Notes: generated from the sequence alone by a model not told the origin. Shown: positions 33,902 through 44,553, counted from the stretch's first letter. The stretch: DNA of 64,000 bases from Desulfofundulus luciae (GCF_030813795.1 NZ_JAUSUX010000008.1:55654-119653), one strand, 5' to 3'. Numbers and translations: made by a program.

Positions 33902-34297
33902 GGCCAGGTTGTATATACCCAGAATGCGCAGATGTTTTTGTTCCCTGGTTACTATATCGTCCAGATTTAAATCAAGCAAGTGGCAAAGGGCCGCCAGGTA
34001 GAACAGACAGCGCCCGATGGCGTTTTCTACCGCTTCCCGGCATTCCTCGCACATTTCCCCCGCCAGGTGTGATTCCAGCAGATGGCGCAGATCGGCCAGC
34101 GTGGCTTCCGGGGGAATTTCTTTTTTACGGGCGTTTATTCTCAGGCATCCACAACTGGTAACCGTTTTAATCACTGCCCGGTTCAGGCGGGCGTTTGCTT
34201 CCTGGGTTTTGGCCAGGACATCCAGTACACTGCGGTTGCAGACCAGCACTTCCGAAACCGTGCGCTGAAAGTCATCATAGACCACATTTTTGATCAA
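33899..34297 (-). CDS. Conserved hypothetical helical protein (MazG-like/DUF1573-annotated type)
   Basis: A 132-residue protein from TTG 34297, behind AAAGGAG. FQRTVSEVLVCNRSVLDVLA, TQEANARLNRAVIKTVTSCGC and the CEECREAVENAIGRC segment, ending LDLNLDDIVTREQKHLRILG, recur in proteins found between disA and carD in Desulfotomaculum relatives. The C-terminal half resembles a MazG-type helix pair, but the metal-binding acids are not clear. Several cysteines (TSCGC, CEEC) could bind metal. Function unknown. Confidence 0.6.
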   Translation of the reverse strand: MIKNVVYDDFQRTVSEVLVCNRSVLDVLAKTQEANARLNRAVIKTVTSCGCLRINARKKEIPPEATLADLRHLLESHLAGEMCEECREAVENAIGRCLFYLAALCHLLDLNLDDIVTREQKHLRILGIYNLA

Positions 34298-34391
34298 AAC
34301 GGTACCACTCCTTTGTAAAAATGGCCCTTTTTGATAATTATACCCACCGGGGACTTGTCCTGTCAAACCAGGTTGGCTGCCAAAATTGCTG

Positions 34392-34459
34392 TTGACACCA
34401 CATAGCAGCTATGCTAAAATTATAGTTTCTTGACAAAAAGTCAGGTCCCGTGTTATAAT
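34392..34459 (+). promoter_or_regulatory. Two tandem sigma-A promoters of carD
   Basis: P1: TTGACA (34392-34397), 17 bp, TAAAAT (34415-34420). P2: TTGACA (34430-34435), 18 bp, TATAAT (34454-34459), about 38 bp before the start codon. Both -35 boxes are perfect. Confidence 0.85.
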
Positions 34460-34497
34460 AATGCACGGGTAAAGTTTTAGTTTAAGGGGGTCCGGCG

Positions 34498-34974
34498 TTG
34501 TTTAAAGTTGGTGATAAAGTCGTGTACCCCATGCACGGGGCAGGGATCATCGAAGCCATTGAGGAAAAGGAAGTCCTGGGAGAGAAGAAGCAGTATTATA
34601 TTTTGCGCTTACCCGTGGGTGATATGAAAGTAATGATTCCCATCGCCAACTGCCGGGAGGTTGGCCTGCGGGAGGTTATAGACCGGGCAAGCGTTCCGAA
34701 GGTGATCAATGTTCTCAAGGGGAAAAGTACCGCCATGTCCTCCAACTGGAACCGGCGCTACCGGGCCAACCTGGAAAAAATGCGTAGCGGTGATATATAT
34801 GAGGTAGCCGAAGTGGTGCGTAACCTGGCCAAACGGGAGAAGGAAAAAGGCCTTTCTTCCGGGGAAAGAAAAATGCTTGAAAATGCGCGTCAAATACTAA
34901 TCAGTGAGCTGGCTCTGGCTACCGAGTTGGAGGAAGAAAAGGCCCAGTCCCTGGTGGACAGCGCTTTCGCCTGA
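34498..34974 (+). CDS. CarD-family transcription regulator
   Basis: A 158-residue protein with an N-terminal RNA-polymerase-interaction Tudor-like domain (FKVGDKVVYPMHGAGIIEAI, residues 1-60) and a helical DNA-binding C-terminus containing SSNWNRRYRANLEKM, the conserved tryptophan helix. It stabilises open complexes at housekeeping promoters. TTG 34498 follows AAGGGGG. The two consensus promoters suggest high expression. Confidence 0.93.
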   Translation: MFKVGDKVVYPMHGAGIIEAIEEKEVLGEKKQYYILRLPVGDMKVMIPIANCREVGLREVIDRASVPKVINVLKGKSTAMSSNWNRRYRANLEKMRSGDIYEVAEVVRNLAKREKEKGLSSGERKMLENARQILISELALATELEEEKAQSLVDSAFA

Positions 34975-35010
34975 TACACGTCAGTAATTACTGGCGTGTT
35001 TTCTTTTTTA
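34975..35010 (+). terminator. Terminator of carD
   Basis: ACACG-TCAGTAATTACTGG-CGTGT hairpin followed by TTTTCTTTTTT. Confidence 0.85.
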
Positions 35011-35034
35011 CAGGTAAGATTCTCCATTTTTTAG

Positions 35035-35063
35035 TTGAAGTGGCTGTCCCTTGGGACTATAAT
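35035..35063 (+). promoter_or_regulatory. Sigma-A promoter of the PIN/TRAM-ispDF unit
   Basis: TTGAAG (35035-35040), 17 bp, TATAAT (35058-35063). Confidence 0.8.
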
Positions 35064-35131
35064 ATAAGTGTCAGCAGTGCAAATAATAACTAAAACAGCA
35101 AATGGTAAAATGGTATAAGGAGGTGAAGAAA

Positions 35132-36271
35132 TTGCTCAGGCGCATTATTTTTTTTCTGCTGATCTCCCTTTTTTCGGCATCCGGCTTTTATGTGGGCTTG
35201 CTCATCCTGGACAAGGGTCTTTTATCCCTTCCGGCCGGTTTACCCCAGCTTAAGTTTGGCATCCTGGCCCTGAGTACCCTGGTGGGGCTGGTTCTGGGAT
35301 TAGTGCTGGCCTCTCCGATTATCCGTGGGGCGCTGCGCTTGACTTCTTTCCTGGAACAGCGCCTTTCCAGGACACCGACCCAGGACCTGGTCATGGGTTC
35401 TGTGGGCTTGATTATTGGACTCATAATTGCTAATTTATTAGGTTCAATTCTTTTCGTTCTGGGACCTTTGGGCAGGTTAATCTGGATCCTGGGTACGCTG
35501 CTTTTGGGTTATCTGGGCATGAGTGTGGCCATAAAAAAGCGGGAAGAATTGCTGGGTCTGTTTAGCAATTTTCCCCGCTTCGGCAAGGAAAAGGTTTCCC
35601 GGTCGGAAAACCGCCAGTCCAATTACAAGCTGCTGGACACCAGCGTGATCATAGACGGCCGCATTGCGGATCTGGTTGAGAGCGGCTTCATCGAAGGCAC
35701 CCTTCTGGTCCCCGCCTTTGTGCTGGAGGAACTGCGGCATATCGCTGATTCCCCGGACGTGCTGAAGCGCAACCGCGGCCGCCGGGGCCTGGATATCTTA
35801 AACCAGATGCGCAAGAATTCCCCGGTGAAGGTGCAGATTATCGACAACGTGCGGGGCCTGGATGATGTGGCCGAGGTTGACTCCAAGCTGGTGAAACTGG
35901 CCCAGAAGTTGGGGGCCAAAATAATGACCAACGATTTTAATCTGAACAAGGTGGCCGAGCTTCACGGCGTGAAGGTGCTCAACATAAATGAATTGGCCAA
36001 CGCCATCAAGCCGGTGGTCCTGCCTGGAGAAGAGATGACCGTGCAGGTGGTGCGGGACGGCAAGGAGGCCGGCCAGGGAGTGGGCTACCTGGACGACGGC
36101 ACCATGATCGTGGTGGACGGGGGCAAAAAATATATAGGTCAAACCATCAGCGTGCTGGTGACCAGCGTTCTGCAAACCGCGGCCGGACGGATGATCTTTG
36201 CCCGCCCCCGGCAGGAACAGCGCCAGGAGGCACAAAATGTGCGGTACAACGGGGTGAACGCCCTTGGATAG
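35132..36271 (+). CDS. PIN/TRAM-domain membrane protein (YacL-like)
   Basis: A 379-residue protein with four transmembrane helices (about 5-25, 35-60, 85-108, 112-132), a PIN nuclease-like domain ([15 protein letters not shown] at about 166; [13 protein letters not shown]) and a C-terminal TRAM RNA-binding domain (about 300-360). TTG 35132 is taken because AAGGAGGTGA lies six bases before it; ATG 35102 is in frame. It overlaps ispDF by 8 bp. The family is conserved in Firmicutes with no settled function. Confidence 0.88.
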   Translation: MLRRIIFFLLISLFSASGFYVGLLILDKGLLSLPAGLPQLKFGILALSTLVGLVLGLVLASPIIRGALRLTSFLEQRLSRTPTQDLVMGSVGLIIGLIIANLLGSILFVLGPLGRLIWILGTLLLGYLGMSVAIKKREELLGLFSNFPRFGKEKVSRSENRQSNYKLLDTSVIIDGRIADLVESGFIEGTLLVPAFVLEELRHIADSPDVLKRNRGRRGLDILNQMRKNSPVKVQIIDNVRGLDDVAEVDSKLVKLAQKLGAKIMTNDFNLNKVAELHGVKVLNINELANAIKPVVLPGEEMTVQVVRDGKEAGQGVGYLDDGTMIVVDGGKKYIGQTISVLVTSVLQTAAGRMIFARPRQEQRQEAQNVRYNGVNALG

Positions 36272-37490
36272 TGTTTTTGGCGTGGTGGTGGCCGCGGGAC
36301 GATCTGTACGGATGGGGCAGGGAGTAAACAAGCAGTTTCTGCCCCTTTCCGGTTTGCCGGTACTGGCCCGGAGCCTGCGGGTTTTTGAGGAGGCTGTGCC
36401 GGTTAAAGGTTATGTTCTGGTAATGGCAGAGGGTGAGGTAGACCGCGCGTCCCGGCTGGCCTGTGAATGGGGCTGCCGCAAGCTGCTGGCGGTGGTGCCC
36501 GGTGGTGAGCGGCGGCAGGATTCCGTGCGCAAGGGGCTGGAGGCCCTGCCGGCGGAAGCGGAGATAGTGCTCGTTCACGACGGTGCCCGGCCGCTGGTGG
36601 GGGTGGAAGAGCTGGTGGCGGTGGCCTCCGAGGCCGCCCGCTGGGGGGCGGCCACCCTGGCCGTGCCTGTGAAAGATACGGTCAAAGAAGCCGGTACCGA
36701 CGGCTTTGTGGTCCGCACCCTCCCCCGGGAGGTACTGTGGCTGACCCAAACCCCCCAGGGTTTCAGGTATTCCCTGCTCCGGGAAGCCCACCAGAGGGCG
36801 GAGGCGGAAAAAATTACGGCCACCGACGATGCTTCCCTGGTGGAGGTTCTGGGCCACCGGGTGAAGCTAGTGCCCGGCTCCTACCGGAACATCAAGATCA
36901 CCACCCCCGAGGACTTAGCCGTGGCGGAGGCGCTGCTCGGAATTGAAGGGGGAATTTCCATGCCTCTTGCCCCTTTGCGGGTGGGTTTTGGTTATGACGT
37001 GCACCGGCTGGTCACCGGGCGCCCCCTGATTCTGGGAGGGGTCAACGTACCCTTTGACCGGGGGCTGGAGGGCCACTCCGATGCCGATGTGCTGGTGCAT
37101 GCCGTTATGGATGCCCTGCTGGGTGCGGCCGGGCAGGGGGACATCGGGCGCCATTTCCCCGATCATGATCCCCGGTATGCCGGCATTTCCAGCCTTCTGC
37201 TGCTGGAACGGGTGGGCCGCCTGCTGGCTGAGAAGGGTTTTGCCGTGAACAACATTGATGCCGTGGTGGTGGCCCAGGCACCCCGGCTGGCCGCATACAT
37301 TCCCAGCATGGAATTTAACATTGCCCGCTCGCTCGATATTGATGCCGGCCGCATTAACGTCAAGGCTACAACCACCGAGGGGCTGGGGTTTACCGGCACC
37401 GGTGAGGGAATAGCGGCTTACGCCGTGGCCGCCGTTGTCTCTTCTCGGGGTCGTCCTGAAAATCCATTGCCCACAGGAGCTCTGGATTAA
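36264..37490 (+). CDS. ispDF: Bifunctional IspD/IspF (MEP pathway)
   Basis: A 408-residue fusion. Residues 1-230 are 2-C-methyl-D-erythritol 4-phosphate cytidylyltransferase ([31 protein letters not shown]). Residues about 235-395 are 2-C-methyl-D-erythritol 2,4-cyclodiphosphate synthase ([31 protein letters not shown] zinc-site motifs). The two catalyse non-consecutive steps of isoprenoid precursor synthesis. TTG 36264 overlaps the upstream gene. The fusion is known in several lineages. Confidence 0.95.
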   Translation: MDSVFGVVVAAGRSVRMGQGVNKQFLPLSGLPVLARSLRVFEEAVPVKGYVLVMAEGEVDRASRLACEWGCRKLLAVVPGGERRQDSVRKGLEALPAEAEIVLVHDGARPLVGVEELVAVASEAARWGAATLAVPVKDTVKEAGTDGFVVRTLPREVLWLTQTPQGFRYSLLREAHQRAEAEKITATDDASLVEVLGHRVKLVPGSYRNIKITTPEDLAVAEALLGIEGGISMPLAPLRVGFGYDVHRLVTGRPLILGGVNVPFDRGLEGHSDADVLVHAVMDALLGAAGQGDIGRHFPDHDPRYAGISSLLLLERVGRLLAEKGFAVNNIDAVVVAQAPRLAAYIPSMEFNIARSLDIDAGRINVKATTTEGLGFTGTGEGIAAYAVAAVVSSRGRPENPLPTGALD

Positions 37491-37562
37491 CCGCGCAGGG
37501 ACGGAATTCTTCCGGGGGCAACCGGCATGGCTTTTATACCCGGCGAAGGAGTGGAGTCTATT

Positions 37563-38231
37563 TTGAATACTAAAGACCTCGTGGTGACCCTGTTAAAAGA
37601 GCGGAAGTATGATGAAATCGCCGAAATGGTGGCCGGGGACAGAGCCAGGATCAGGTACTTGAGGAGGCTCCTGTACGAGCCGGGTACGCTCCTCTGCTGG
37701 CGAGCCATCGAGGCCATGGGTGTGGTGGCCGGGCGCCTGGCCGAAGAAGATCCCCAGGCGGTAAGGTTGATTTTGCGCAACCTGCTCTGGGCCATTAACG
37801 AGGAATCCGGGGGCATTGGCTGGGCCTCCGTGGAAGCCATGGGGGAAATTGTTGCCCGCCGGCCGGATCTATATGGGGATTATGCTTCCATCATCCTTTT
37901 TCACGTGGAGGAGGAGATGCTGCGCCGCGGAGTAATGTGGGCGGCAGGACAAATTGCCCGGGTCAGCCCGGACCTGGTGAGGAGATACATACCCATGCTG
38001 GCTCCCTACGTTGACGATCCCGATCCGGTGGTGAGGGGATATACCCTGCGATTTCTCGGCATCATGGGCGAGAAACTGGATAGGGAGCAATACGGGCATC
38101 TGCTGCAGGATACCAGTACCGTACCCGTTTATGGGAGCGGGGAGATACGTCAACTGACTGTTGCCGAATTGGCCGCCGGGGTAGTTGAAAAAATTGCCGA
38201 ACCAGGCTGTTTATGCCCCGGCGTAAAATAG
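37563..38231 (+). CDS. HEAT-repeat protein (DVU0298-like)
   Basis: A 222-residue all-helical protein with repeating pairs such as LLCWRAIEAMGVVAGRLAE, GGIGWASVEAMGEIVARRP, MLRRGVMWAAGQIARVSPDL and VVRGYTLRFLGIMGEKL, spaced by about 37 residues. It is probably a scaffold; the family occurs in sulfate reducers and related anaerobes. TTG 37563 has AAGGAGTGGAG upstream; ATG 37527 is an alternative. Confidence 0.7.
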   Translation: MNTKDLVVTLLKERKYDEIAEMVAGDRARIRYLRRLLYEPGTLLCWRAIEAMGVVAGRLAEEDPQAVRLILRNLLWAINEESGGIGWASVEAMGEIVARRPDLYGDYASIILFHVEEEMLRRGVMWAAGQIARVSPDLVRRYIPMLAPYVDDPDPVVRGYTLRFLGIMGEKLDREQYGHLLQDTSTVPVYGSGEIRQLTVAELAAGVVEKIAEPGCLCPGVK

Positions 38232-38241
38232 ACAGGTGTAA

Positions 38242-38853
38242 TTATTGACCCTCGACGGACGCGCAACTTACCAGCTGCTGATAAACTTCTTCCACCTGCC
38301 TTCTGGTTTCTTCCAGGTTGCCGTCGTTATAAATGACAAAATCGGCCCACTTCATTTTTTCGCCCAGGGGAGCCTGGGCGTTAATTCTTTTCAGGGCCTC
38401 ATCCCGGTCGAGACCCCGGGCTAAAAGCCTTTGAAGCTGCACCTCGGGGGAAGCGTAGACCACAATGATTTTGTCCACCAGGTGCCCGGCTCCTACTTCA
38501 ATCAACAGGGGGATTTCTTTAATAATCACCGCCCCGGGATTCCCGGCTAAAATTTCTGCCGTAATTTTTTGGTCCTCTTTAAAAACTGCCGGGTGAACGA
38601 TCCGGTTCAACCGCGCCAGCTTTTCCGGGTCGTCAAAAACCAGGCGGCCCAGCTTTTTACGGTTGATGGTTTGATCGGGGTTCAAAATTTCCACCCCGAA
38701 AAACCTGACAATTTCCTCCCAGGCCTTCAACCCCGGGCGCATTACCTTGTGGGCCAGGACGTCAAAATCGATGACGTGGGCTCCCAGTTCCTGGAACAAC
38801 CTGGCTACCGTACTTTTGCCCGTGGCAATGCCGCCGGTAAGACCTGCGATCAT
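38242..38853 (-). CDS. coaE: Dephospho-CoA kinase
   Basis: A 203-residue P-loop kinase for the last step of CoA synthesis. GLTGGIATGKST is the Walker A; HVIDFDVLAHKVM, PLLIEVG and the LID-region RLLARGLDRDEALKRINAQ are typical. ATG 38853. Convergent with the HEAT-repeat gene and divergent from gltX. Hairpin-prone GC-rich sequence without a gene fills 38854-39010. Confidence 0.94.
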   Translation of the reverse strand: MIAGLTGGIATGKSTVARLFQELGAHVIDFDVLAHKVMRPGLKAWEEIVRFFGVEILNPDQTINRKKLGRLVFDDPEKLARLNRIVHPAVFKEDQKITAEILAGNPGAVIIKEIPLLIEVGAGHLVDKIIVVYASPEVQLQRLLARGLDRDEALKRINAQAPLGEKMKWADFVIYNDGNLEETRRQVEEVYQQLVSCASVEGQ

Positions 38854-39012
38854 CTCCCACTACCATCCTTTTCCCCTGTCACGGCCATGAAGGCGGCCGT
38901 GCCGGGCATGAATCTCGCCCCCGGTTGTTCGAACCGGAGAAAGGCGCTTTTTCTACGTCATTATTCTAACCCCGCGCGAACGGCCCGGCAAGGCCCCGAT
39001 TACATTCAAAAG

Positions 39013-39041
39013 TTGCCTCTCTACCGGGCCGGTGATATAAT
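39013..39041 (+). promoter_or_regulatory. Sigma-A promoter of gltX
   Basis: TTGCCT (39013-39018), 17 bp, TATAAT (39036-39041), 60 bp before the start. No T-box features were seen. Confidence 0.75.
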
Positions 39042-39100
39042 ATGGGTCGAATAATGTGCTTTAAAGTCTTGTAATTTTAAATTGCAGAGGAGGACCTTTT

Positions 39101-40549
39101 TTGTCCGGCGTCAGAGTAAGATTTGCCCCCAGCCCCACCGGCCCGTTGCATATCGGAGGGGCTCGTTCGGCTTTGTTTAACTGGCTGTTTGCCCGCAATC
39201 AAGGCGGCACTTTTATTGTGCGCATCGAGGACACAGATCTGGAGCGCTCTTCCCGGGAATCCGAGGAAAACATCCTGGCCGCTTTGCGCTGGCTGGGCCT
39301 CGATTGGGACGAGGGGATTGAAGTGGGCGGTCCCCACGGCCCTTACCGGCAGACGGAGCGGCTTCCCATTTATCAACGTTATGCCCGGCAGCTTTTAGAA
39401 AGCGGGTGGGCCTACCGCTGTTACTGTACCGAAGAGGAGCTGGCTGCCGAGCGGGAAGCCCTTTTGGCCCGGGGCGAGATGCCACGCTATACCGGCCGAT
39501 GTCGTTACCTGTGCGAGGAGGACAGGCACCGTTTGGAAGCCGAGGGGCGCCGGCCGGTACTGCGTTTCGCGGTCCCCTCCGGGGAAACCATAACCGTGCA
39601 GGACCTGGTCCGTGGGGAAGTATCCTTTGATGTTGACGGCATCGGCGATTTTATTATCGTTAAGTCTGACGGCATTCCCACCTACAACTTTGCCGTGGTG
39701 GTGGATGATCACACCATGGGCATTACCCATGTCATCCGGGCGGAGGAGCACCTGTCCAATACGCCGCGGCAGATTCTCATTTACCGGGCCTTCGGCTGGC
39801 CGGTGCCGCAGTTTGCCCACGTTTCGCTGATCCTGGGCCGGGATCGCACCAAAATGAGCAAGCGGCACGGAGCCACCTCCATCGAGCAGTACCGGGAGAT
39901 GGGCTACCTTCCCGAGGCCATGGTCAACTTCCTGGCCCTTTTAGGCTGGTCTCCCGGCGGGGAAGAGGAAATCTTTACTCTGGAAGAGTTAAAACGGCAG
40001 TTTTCCCTCGAGCGGGTGGCCAAGAATCCGGCCGTTTTTGACCTGGACAAGCTAAACTGGTTGAACGGCCACTACATTCGTCAAAGCCCCCTGGAGCGGG
40101 TTACCGATCTGGCCGTACCCTTTTTGCAAAAGGCCGGATATATTTCTGGCGAGGTAACACCGGAGCAGTATCAATGGTTGAAACAACTGGTGGCGGCCGT
40201 ACGGGATTACCTGACCAACCTGTCTGAGATTACCCGGCACGTGGACATTTTCTTTGCGCCGGAAGTGGAGCCGGAAGATGAAGAGGCCCGCTCGGTGCTG
40301 GCCGGGGAGCAGGTTCCCCGCGTGCTGGCCGCCCTGGCAGAGAAAATCAAATCGGCAGATGGGTTGGATGAAGAAATTGCCCGGAGCATTTTGAAAAGGC
40401 TGCCCAGGGAACTGGGTTTGGGCGCCCGCAAAGTTTACCTGCCCATCCGGGTGGCCCTCACCGGCCGGACCCACGGCCCGGAACTTTACCAGGTCATCCC
40501 CCTCCTGGGCAAGGAAAAGGTGCTGGCCCGCCTGGCCCGGGCAGGTTAA
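39101..40549 (+). CDS. gltX: Glutamyl-tRNA synthetase
   Basis: A 482-residue class I synthetase. The HIGH motif is [20 protein letters not shown], the KMSKS motif is KMSKRHGA, and the C-terminal helical anticodon-binding domain is present. TTG 39101 follows AGAGGAGGACC. The organism may also use it to charge tRNA-Gln if it has GatCAB; this window does not tell. It is followed by cysE and cysS as in other Firmicutes. Confidence 0.95.
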   Translation: MSGVRVRFAPSPTGPLHIGGARSALFNWLFARNQGGTFIVRIEDTDLERSSRESEENILAALRWLGLDWDEGIEVGGPHGPYRQTERLPIYQRYARQLLESGWAYRCYCTEEELAAEREALLARGEMPRYTGRCRYLCEEDRHRLEAEGRRPVLRFAVPSGETITVQDLVRGEVSFDVDGIGDFIIVKSDGIPTYNFAVVVDDHTMGITHVIRAEEHLSNTPRQILIYRAFGWPVPQFAHVSLILGRDRTKMSKRHGATSIEQYREMGYLPEAMVNFLALLGWSPGGEEEIFTLEELKRQFSLERVAKNPAVFDLDKLNWLNGHYIRQSPLERVTDLAVPFLQKAGYISGEVTPEQYQWLKQLVAAVRDYLTNLSEITRHVDIFFAPEVEPEDEEARSVLAGEQVPRVLAALAEKIKSADGLDEEIARSILKRLPRELGLGARKVYLPIRVALTGRTHGPELYQVIPLLGKEKVLARLARAG

Positions 40550-40588
40550 TTGTATCAATGCTCCGGTTTGCCACTTGGAGGGTGGGTT

Positions 40589-41326
40589 ATGTTCAAGCAA
40601 CTTAAGCGTGATATACAGGTGGTATTTGAACGGGATCCGGCGGCCAAAAGCCTTCTGGAAGTGCTGCTCTGCTATCCCGGCCTGCATGCCATTATCATGC
40701 ACCGGATAGCCCATTTCTTTTACCGGAAACGACTCTTCACCATTGCCCGGTTGATTTCCCATATCTCCCGCTTCCTCACCCAGATTGAAATTCACCCCGG
40801 GGCCAAGATCGGCCAGGGACTTTTCATTGACCACGGAGCCGGGGTGGTCATCGGGGAAACGGCGGAAATTGGCGATAACGTAACCATCTACCAGGGAGTA
40901 ACCCTGGGGGGGACGGGGAAGGAAAAGGGCAAGCGCCACCCCACCATAGGCAACAATGTGGTCATCAGCGCCGGCGCCAAAATTCTCGGCTCCTTTACCG
41001 TCGGGGACAATTCAAAGATCGGCGCCGGGTCGGTGGTGCTCAAGCCCGTACCTCCAAACAGCACCGTGGTGGGGGTGCCCGGCAAGGTAGTCATCCAGGA
41101 CGGCAAGCGGGTGGGTTCGGCCAGCGCGCCGGATATTGACCTGCGCCACGACTTGCTGCCCGACCCGGTGGCGGAAGTAATTAACTGCCTGATGCACAAC
41201 ATTGAGCGCTTGGAAAAACGGGTCCTGGAACTGGAGAAAAAGCTGGCGGACAGCAAGCCGGCCGAACCCTTAAAATCTTGTGACGCCGTGGTGCAGGGCG
41301 CCTTTTCCCGGCCAAACGAGTCGTGA
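40589..41326 (+). CDS. cysE: Serine O-acetyltransferase
   Basis: A 245-residue left-handed beta-helix enzyme that makes O-acetylserine for cysteine synthesis. The N-terminal helical part ([20 protein letters not shown]) and hexapeptide repeats ([40 protein letters not shown]) are clear. The C-terminal tail of about 70 residues is longer than the minimal enzyme and predicted coiled coil ([15 protein letters not shown]). ATG 40589 has GGAGGGTG upstream. Confidence 0.94.
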   Translation: MFKQLKRDIQVVFERDPAAKSLLEVLLCYPGLHAIIMHRIAHFFYRKRLFTIARLISHISRFLTQIEIHPGAKIGQGLFIDHGAGVVIGETAEIGDNVTIYQGVTLGGTGKEKGKRHPTIGNNVVISAGAKILGSFTVGDNSKIGAGSVVLKPVPPNSTVVGVPGKVVIQDGKRVGSASAPDIDLRHDLLPDPVAEVINCLMHNIERLEKRVLELEKKLADSKPAEPLKSCDAVVQGAFSRPNES

Positions 41327-41333
41327 GGGGGCG

Positions 41334-41380
41334 GTACGCCGGTCCTGAAACGAAGCACTGTGAGCTCGGGACCGGCGTAC
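41334..41380 (+). promoter_or_regulatory. 12-bp perfect hairpin between cysE and cysS
   Basis: GTACGCCGGTCC (41334-41345) pairs with GGACCGGCGTAC (41369-41380) around a 23-nt loop. No T run follows and no T-box motif is seen, so this is an intercistronic structure of unknown role. Confidence 0.55.
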
Positions 41381-41420
41381 AGGCCGCTTCATAACGTGGA
41401 TTTAGAGGAGCGATTGTTCC

Positions 41421-42872
41421 ATGGAAATATACAATACTTTAACCAGGCGTAAGGAAAAGTTTATTCCCCGGCATCCGGGACGGGTGGATATGTACGTCTG
41501 CGGGCCGACCACCTACAACTTCATCCACCTGGGCAACGCCCGCCCCCTGGTCTTTTTTGACACCGTGCGGCGGTATTTCCAGTACCGGGGCTACCGGGTA
41601 AAGTATGTTCAGAATTTTACAGACATCGACGACAAGATCATCAACCGGGCCCGGGAAGAAGGTGTCGATGCCCTGGCCCTGGCCCGCAAATATATTGACG
41701 AATACTATCGGGACGCCGGGGCCTTAAATGTGCGGCCAGCCGATGTACACCCGAGGGTTTCCGAGCACCTCCCGGAAATTATCGATCTCATCAGTACCCT
41801 TATCGAAAAGAGGGCTGCCTATGTGGTAGATGGGGATGTCTACTTTGACATCAGCGCCTTTCCCGAGTACGGCAAGCTGTCCGGGCGCACCCTGGAGGAA
41901 ATGCAGGCAGGAGCCCGGGTGGAGGTGGATCCCCGCAAAAAACACCCCATGGATTTCGCTCTGTGGAAGGCGGCCAAACCAGGCGAACCGGCCTGGGACA
42001 GCCCCTGGGGTAAAGGGCGTCCCGGCTGGCACATTGAATGCTCGGCCATGGCTTTAAAATACCTGGGGAATAACTTCGACATTCACGGGGGGGGCTTTGA
42101 CCTGGTCTTCCCCCACCATGAAAATGAAATTGCCCAGGCCGAGGCGGCCACGGGCCGGCCGTTTGTGCGCTACTGGATGCATAACGGTTTCATTACCGTT
42201 AACCAGGAAAAAATGTCCAAATCCCTGGGCAACTTCTTTCTGGTACGGGAAATTTTGGACAAGTTTCCCCCGGAGGTAGTGCGCTTCTTCCTCCTTTCCA
42301 CCCATTACCGCAGCCCGCTGGATTTCGACGACGAAAAGATGGCTGCAGCCGGGCGGGGACTGGAACGCTTTAAAAACAGCATCCGCCTGTTGACCGAGGC
42401 CCTGGAACGGCCGTCCCGGGAACATTCAAAACCCGAAGATGAAGAATTTATAGCCGCCCTGGAAAAATACCACCGGGATTTTGTGGCTGCCATGGATGAC
42501 GATTTTAATACCGCCCTGGCGGTGGGCATTTGCTTTGAACTAGCCCGGGAAGTCAATGCTTACCTGCATGGCGCCGCCGGGTCTCCCTGCCGGGCGGCCC
42601 TGGAAAAGGCCATGGATCTTTTCCGCTCCTTTAACGAAGTGCTGGGCCTTTTCCGGGTTGATGAAAGGACCGGGCGCATACTCATCGAAGGGCGGCATGC
42701 AAAAAGCGATGGTCTTGAGGAAGCCCTGATCGAGTTGTTGCTGGAAGTGCGGCAGCAGGCCAGGGCGAAGAAAGACTGGGCCACTGCCGACCACATTCGG
42801 GATCGCCTGAAGGAACTGGGCATTATTCTGGAAGATACGCCCGGCGGCGTGCGCTGGAAGAGACAGGGATAA
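41421..42872 (+). CDS. cysS: Cysteinyl-tRNA synthetase
   Basis: A 483-residue class I synthetase with the zinc and HIGH region ([19 protein letters not shown]), the WHIECSAM motif, [14 protein letters not shown], and KMSKSLGNF. The C-terminal DALR and anticodon-binding parts are complete. ATG 41421 follows GAGGAGCG. Part of the gltX-cysE-cysS-mrnC run. Confidence 0.95.
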   Translation: MEIYNTLTRRKEKFIPRHPGRVDMYVCGPTTYNFIHLGNARPLVFFDTVRRYFQYRGYRVKYVQNFTDIDDKIINRAREEGVDALALARKYIDEYYRDAGALNVRPADVHPRVSEHLPEIIDLISTLIEKRAAYVVDGDVYFDISAFPEYGKLSGRTLEEMQAGARVEVDPRKKHPMDFALWKAAKPGEPAWDSPWGKGRPGWHIECSAMALKYLGNNFDIHGGGFDLVFPHHENEIAQAEAATGRPFVRYWMHNGFITVNQEKMSKSLGNFFLVREILDKFPPEVVRFFLLSTHYRSPLDFDDEKMAAAGRGLERFKNSIRLLTEALERPSREHSKPEDEEFIAALEKYHRDFVAAMDDDFNTALAVGICFELAREVNAYLHGAAGSPCRAALEKAMDLFRSFNEVLGLFRVDERTGRILIEGRHAKSDGLEEALIELLLEVRQQARAKKDWATADHIRDRLKELGIILEDTPGGVRWKRQG

Positions 42873-42886
42873 GGGGACCGGTTGCC

Positions 42887-43300
42887 TTGGCTATGTCCTT
42901 ACCCGGGAAGATCATTCCCAACCCGGAACAACTGCCGGCCCTGGTGCTGGCATATATTGGAGACGCCGTGTATGAGCTGGCCATCCGTCAATATCTGGTG
43001 GCCCGGGGGATCGTTTGCGTGAATCAACTGCATCAGGAAACCATAAAATATGTACGGGCCGATACCCAGGCCCGGGTGATGCATGCCCTGAAAGATGAAC
43101 TTACCGAAGTTGAGGCTGCCGTTGCCCGGCGGGGCCGCAATGCCCGGAGCGGCCACCCACCCCGGGGCTCCGATGTGATCAGCTACCGCTACAGTACGGG
43201 GCTGGAAAGTCTTGTCGGTTACCTGTATCTATCGGGGCAAAGCGAGCGGCTGGGAGAAATCCTTGCCCTGGCCCGCCAGGTGGTGGAAAAGGATGACTGA
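42887..43300 (+). CDS. mrnC: Mini-ribonuclease III
   Basis: A 137-residue RNase III-like catalytic domain without a dsRNA-binding domain. LVLAYIGDAVYELAIRQYLV carries the catalytic acids, and GLESLVGYLYLSG has the second Glu. The enzyme trims 23S rRNA. Start is TTG 42887 or ATG 42893. It overlaps rlmB by 8 bp. Confidence 0.92.
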   Translation: MAMSLPGKIIPNPEQLPALVLAYIGDAVYELAIRQYLVARGIVCVNQLHQETIKYVRADTQARVMHALKDELTEVEAAVARRGRNARSGHPPRGSDVISYRYSTGLESLVGYLYLSGQSERLGEILALARQVVEKDD

Positions 43301-44063
43301 AAAGGCGGCTTGGGAAAATATCATTGCCGGCCGCCACCCGGTAAAAGAGGCCCTTGCGGCCAACCGGTCCATTAACAAGCTCCTGGTGGCTAAAGGAGCC
43401 GGCAGCGGCGCCCTGCAGGAAATCCTCAACCTGGCCCGGGAACGGGGGATACCCGTCCAATATGTGGACCGGTCCCATCTGAACGGGCTGGTTAAGGATG
43501 CCCCGCACCAGGGAGTTGTAGCCGTGGCGGCGGCCAAAGAATACGTTTCCGTGGATGACATCCTGGCTGCCGCGTACCCTCAAGATCCCTTTTTAATCCT
43601 GCTGAACGAAATCACCGATCCCCACAACCTGGGAGCCATTTTACGTACGGCCGATGCCGCCGGGGTACACGGTGTGGTTGTTACCCGGCGCCGTTCGGCA
43701 CCCCTTACCCCGGCGGTGGTCAAGGCTTCCTGCGGGGCGGTGGAATATGTCCGGGTGGCCCGGGTGCCCAATCTGGCCCGGACCATTACTTACCTCCAGG
43801 AGCGGGGGCTCTGGGTGGTCGGGGCCTGCGGGACGGCCAGGGACATATACTGGGATGTACATTTGGACGGCCCCATTGCCCTGGTCATTGGCGGGGAAGA
43901 CAAAGGCTTGGGGAGATTGGTGCGGGAAAAATGCGATCAACTGGTCAGACTGCCCATGGCCGGGCGGGTTGGCTCCCTAAATGCCTCGGTGGCGGCGGCC
44001 CTGCTGGCCTACGAGGTGGTCAGGCAGAGGAGACGGGCCCATGGACGAGTACCTGATCGTTGA
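43293..44063 (+). CDS. rlmB: 23S rRNA (2'-O-methyl-G) methyltransferase, TrmH family
   Basis: A 256-residue SPOUT enzyme: N-terminal substrate-binding domain (IAGRHPVKEAL ... VDRSHLNGLVKDAPHQGVVA), then the knot domain with LLNEITDPHNLGAILRTADA, LVIGGEDKGLGRLVREKCD and LPMAGRVGSLNASVAAALLAYE. ATG 43293 lies in the mrnC end, with GGAAAAGG upstream. The family assignment is firm; the exact rRNA position is by analogy. Confidence 0.9.
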   Translation: MTEKAAWENIIAGRHPVKEALAANRSINKLLVAKGAGSGALQEILNLARERGIPVQYVDRSHLNGLVKDAPHQGVVAVAAAKEYVSVDDILAAAYPQDPFLILLNEITDPHNLGAILRTADAAGVHGVVVTRRRSAPLTPAVVKASCGAVEYVRVARVPNLARTITYLQERGLWVVGACGTARDIYWDVHLDGPIALVIGGEDKGLGRLVREKCDQLVRLPMAGRVGSLNASVAAALLAYEVVRQRRRAHGRVPDR

Positions 44064-44553
44064 CGGCTATAATATCATTCATGCCTGGCCGGAACTGGAA
44101 CAGCTTTCCGGGTCAAGTCTGGAGCATGCACGCACCCGGCTGGTGGATATTTTAGTCAATTATGCCGCTTTAACCGGGGAGCACGTGGTGGTAGTCTTTG
44201 ATGCCCACCAGGTGAAACATAGCGGGGACCGGTCGGAAACCGTTGACGGGGTGCAGGTGATATATACCCCCGAGGGAGAAACTGCCGACGCGGTCATTGA
44301 GAAACTGGTTGGTGAGCTGTCCCGGCGGGGAACGGTCTACGTAGCTACCTACGACTGGGCCGAACAACGGATGATCCTGGGACGGGGTGCCTACCGGATC
44401 ACGCCCAGGGAGCTGTGGAAAAAGGTCCAGCGCACGCAGGAGGAAGGGAAAAAGCATTACGACAGCGGCCGGCCGGCCGATGCCTACTTAGAAAACCGCC
44501 TGGTGGACGAAATTCGCCTAATTTTTGAACGCTGGCGAAGAAAAAAAGACTAG
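44041..44553 (+). CDS. NYN-domain RNase-like protein YacP (Rae1 type)
   Basis: A 170-residue PIN-like protein. YLIVDGYNIIHAWPEL at the N-terminus, VVVVFDAHQVK and YVATYDWAEQRMILGRGAYRITP are the conserved NYN segments. ATG 44041 overlaps rlmB by 23 bp behind GAGGAG. In Bacillus the homologue is a ribosome-associated endonuclease; the same role is assumed here. Confidence 0.88.
   Translation: MDEYLIVDGYNIIHAWPELEQLSGSSLEHARTRLVDILVNYAALTGEHVVVVFDAHQVKHSGDRSETVDGVQVIYTPEGETADAVIEKLVGELSRRGTVYVATYDWAEQRMILGRGAYRITPRELWKKVQRTQEEGKKHYDSGRPADAYLENRLVDEIRLIFERWRRKKD

Noticed and set aside
41327..41420. A cysteine T-box before cysS
   Set aside because: No TGGNACCGCG antiterminator sequence and no terminator; only a simple hairpin.
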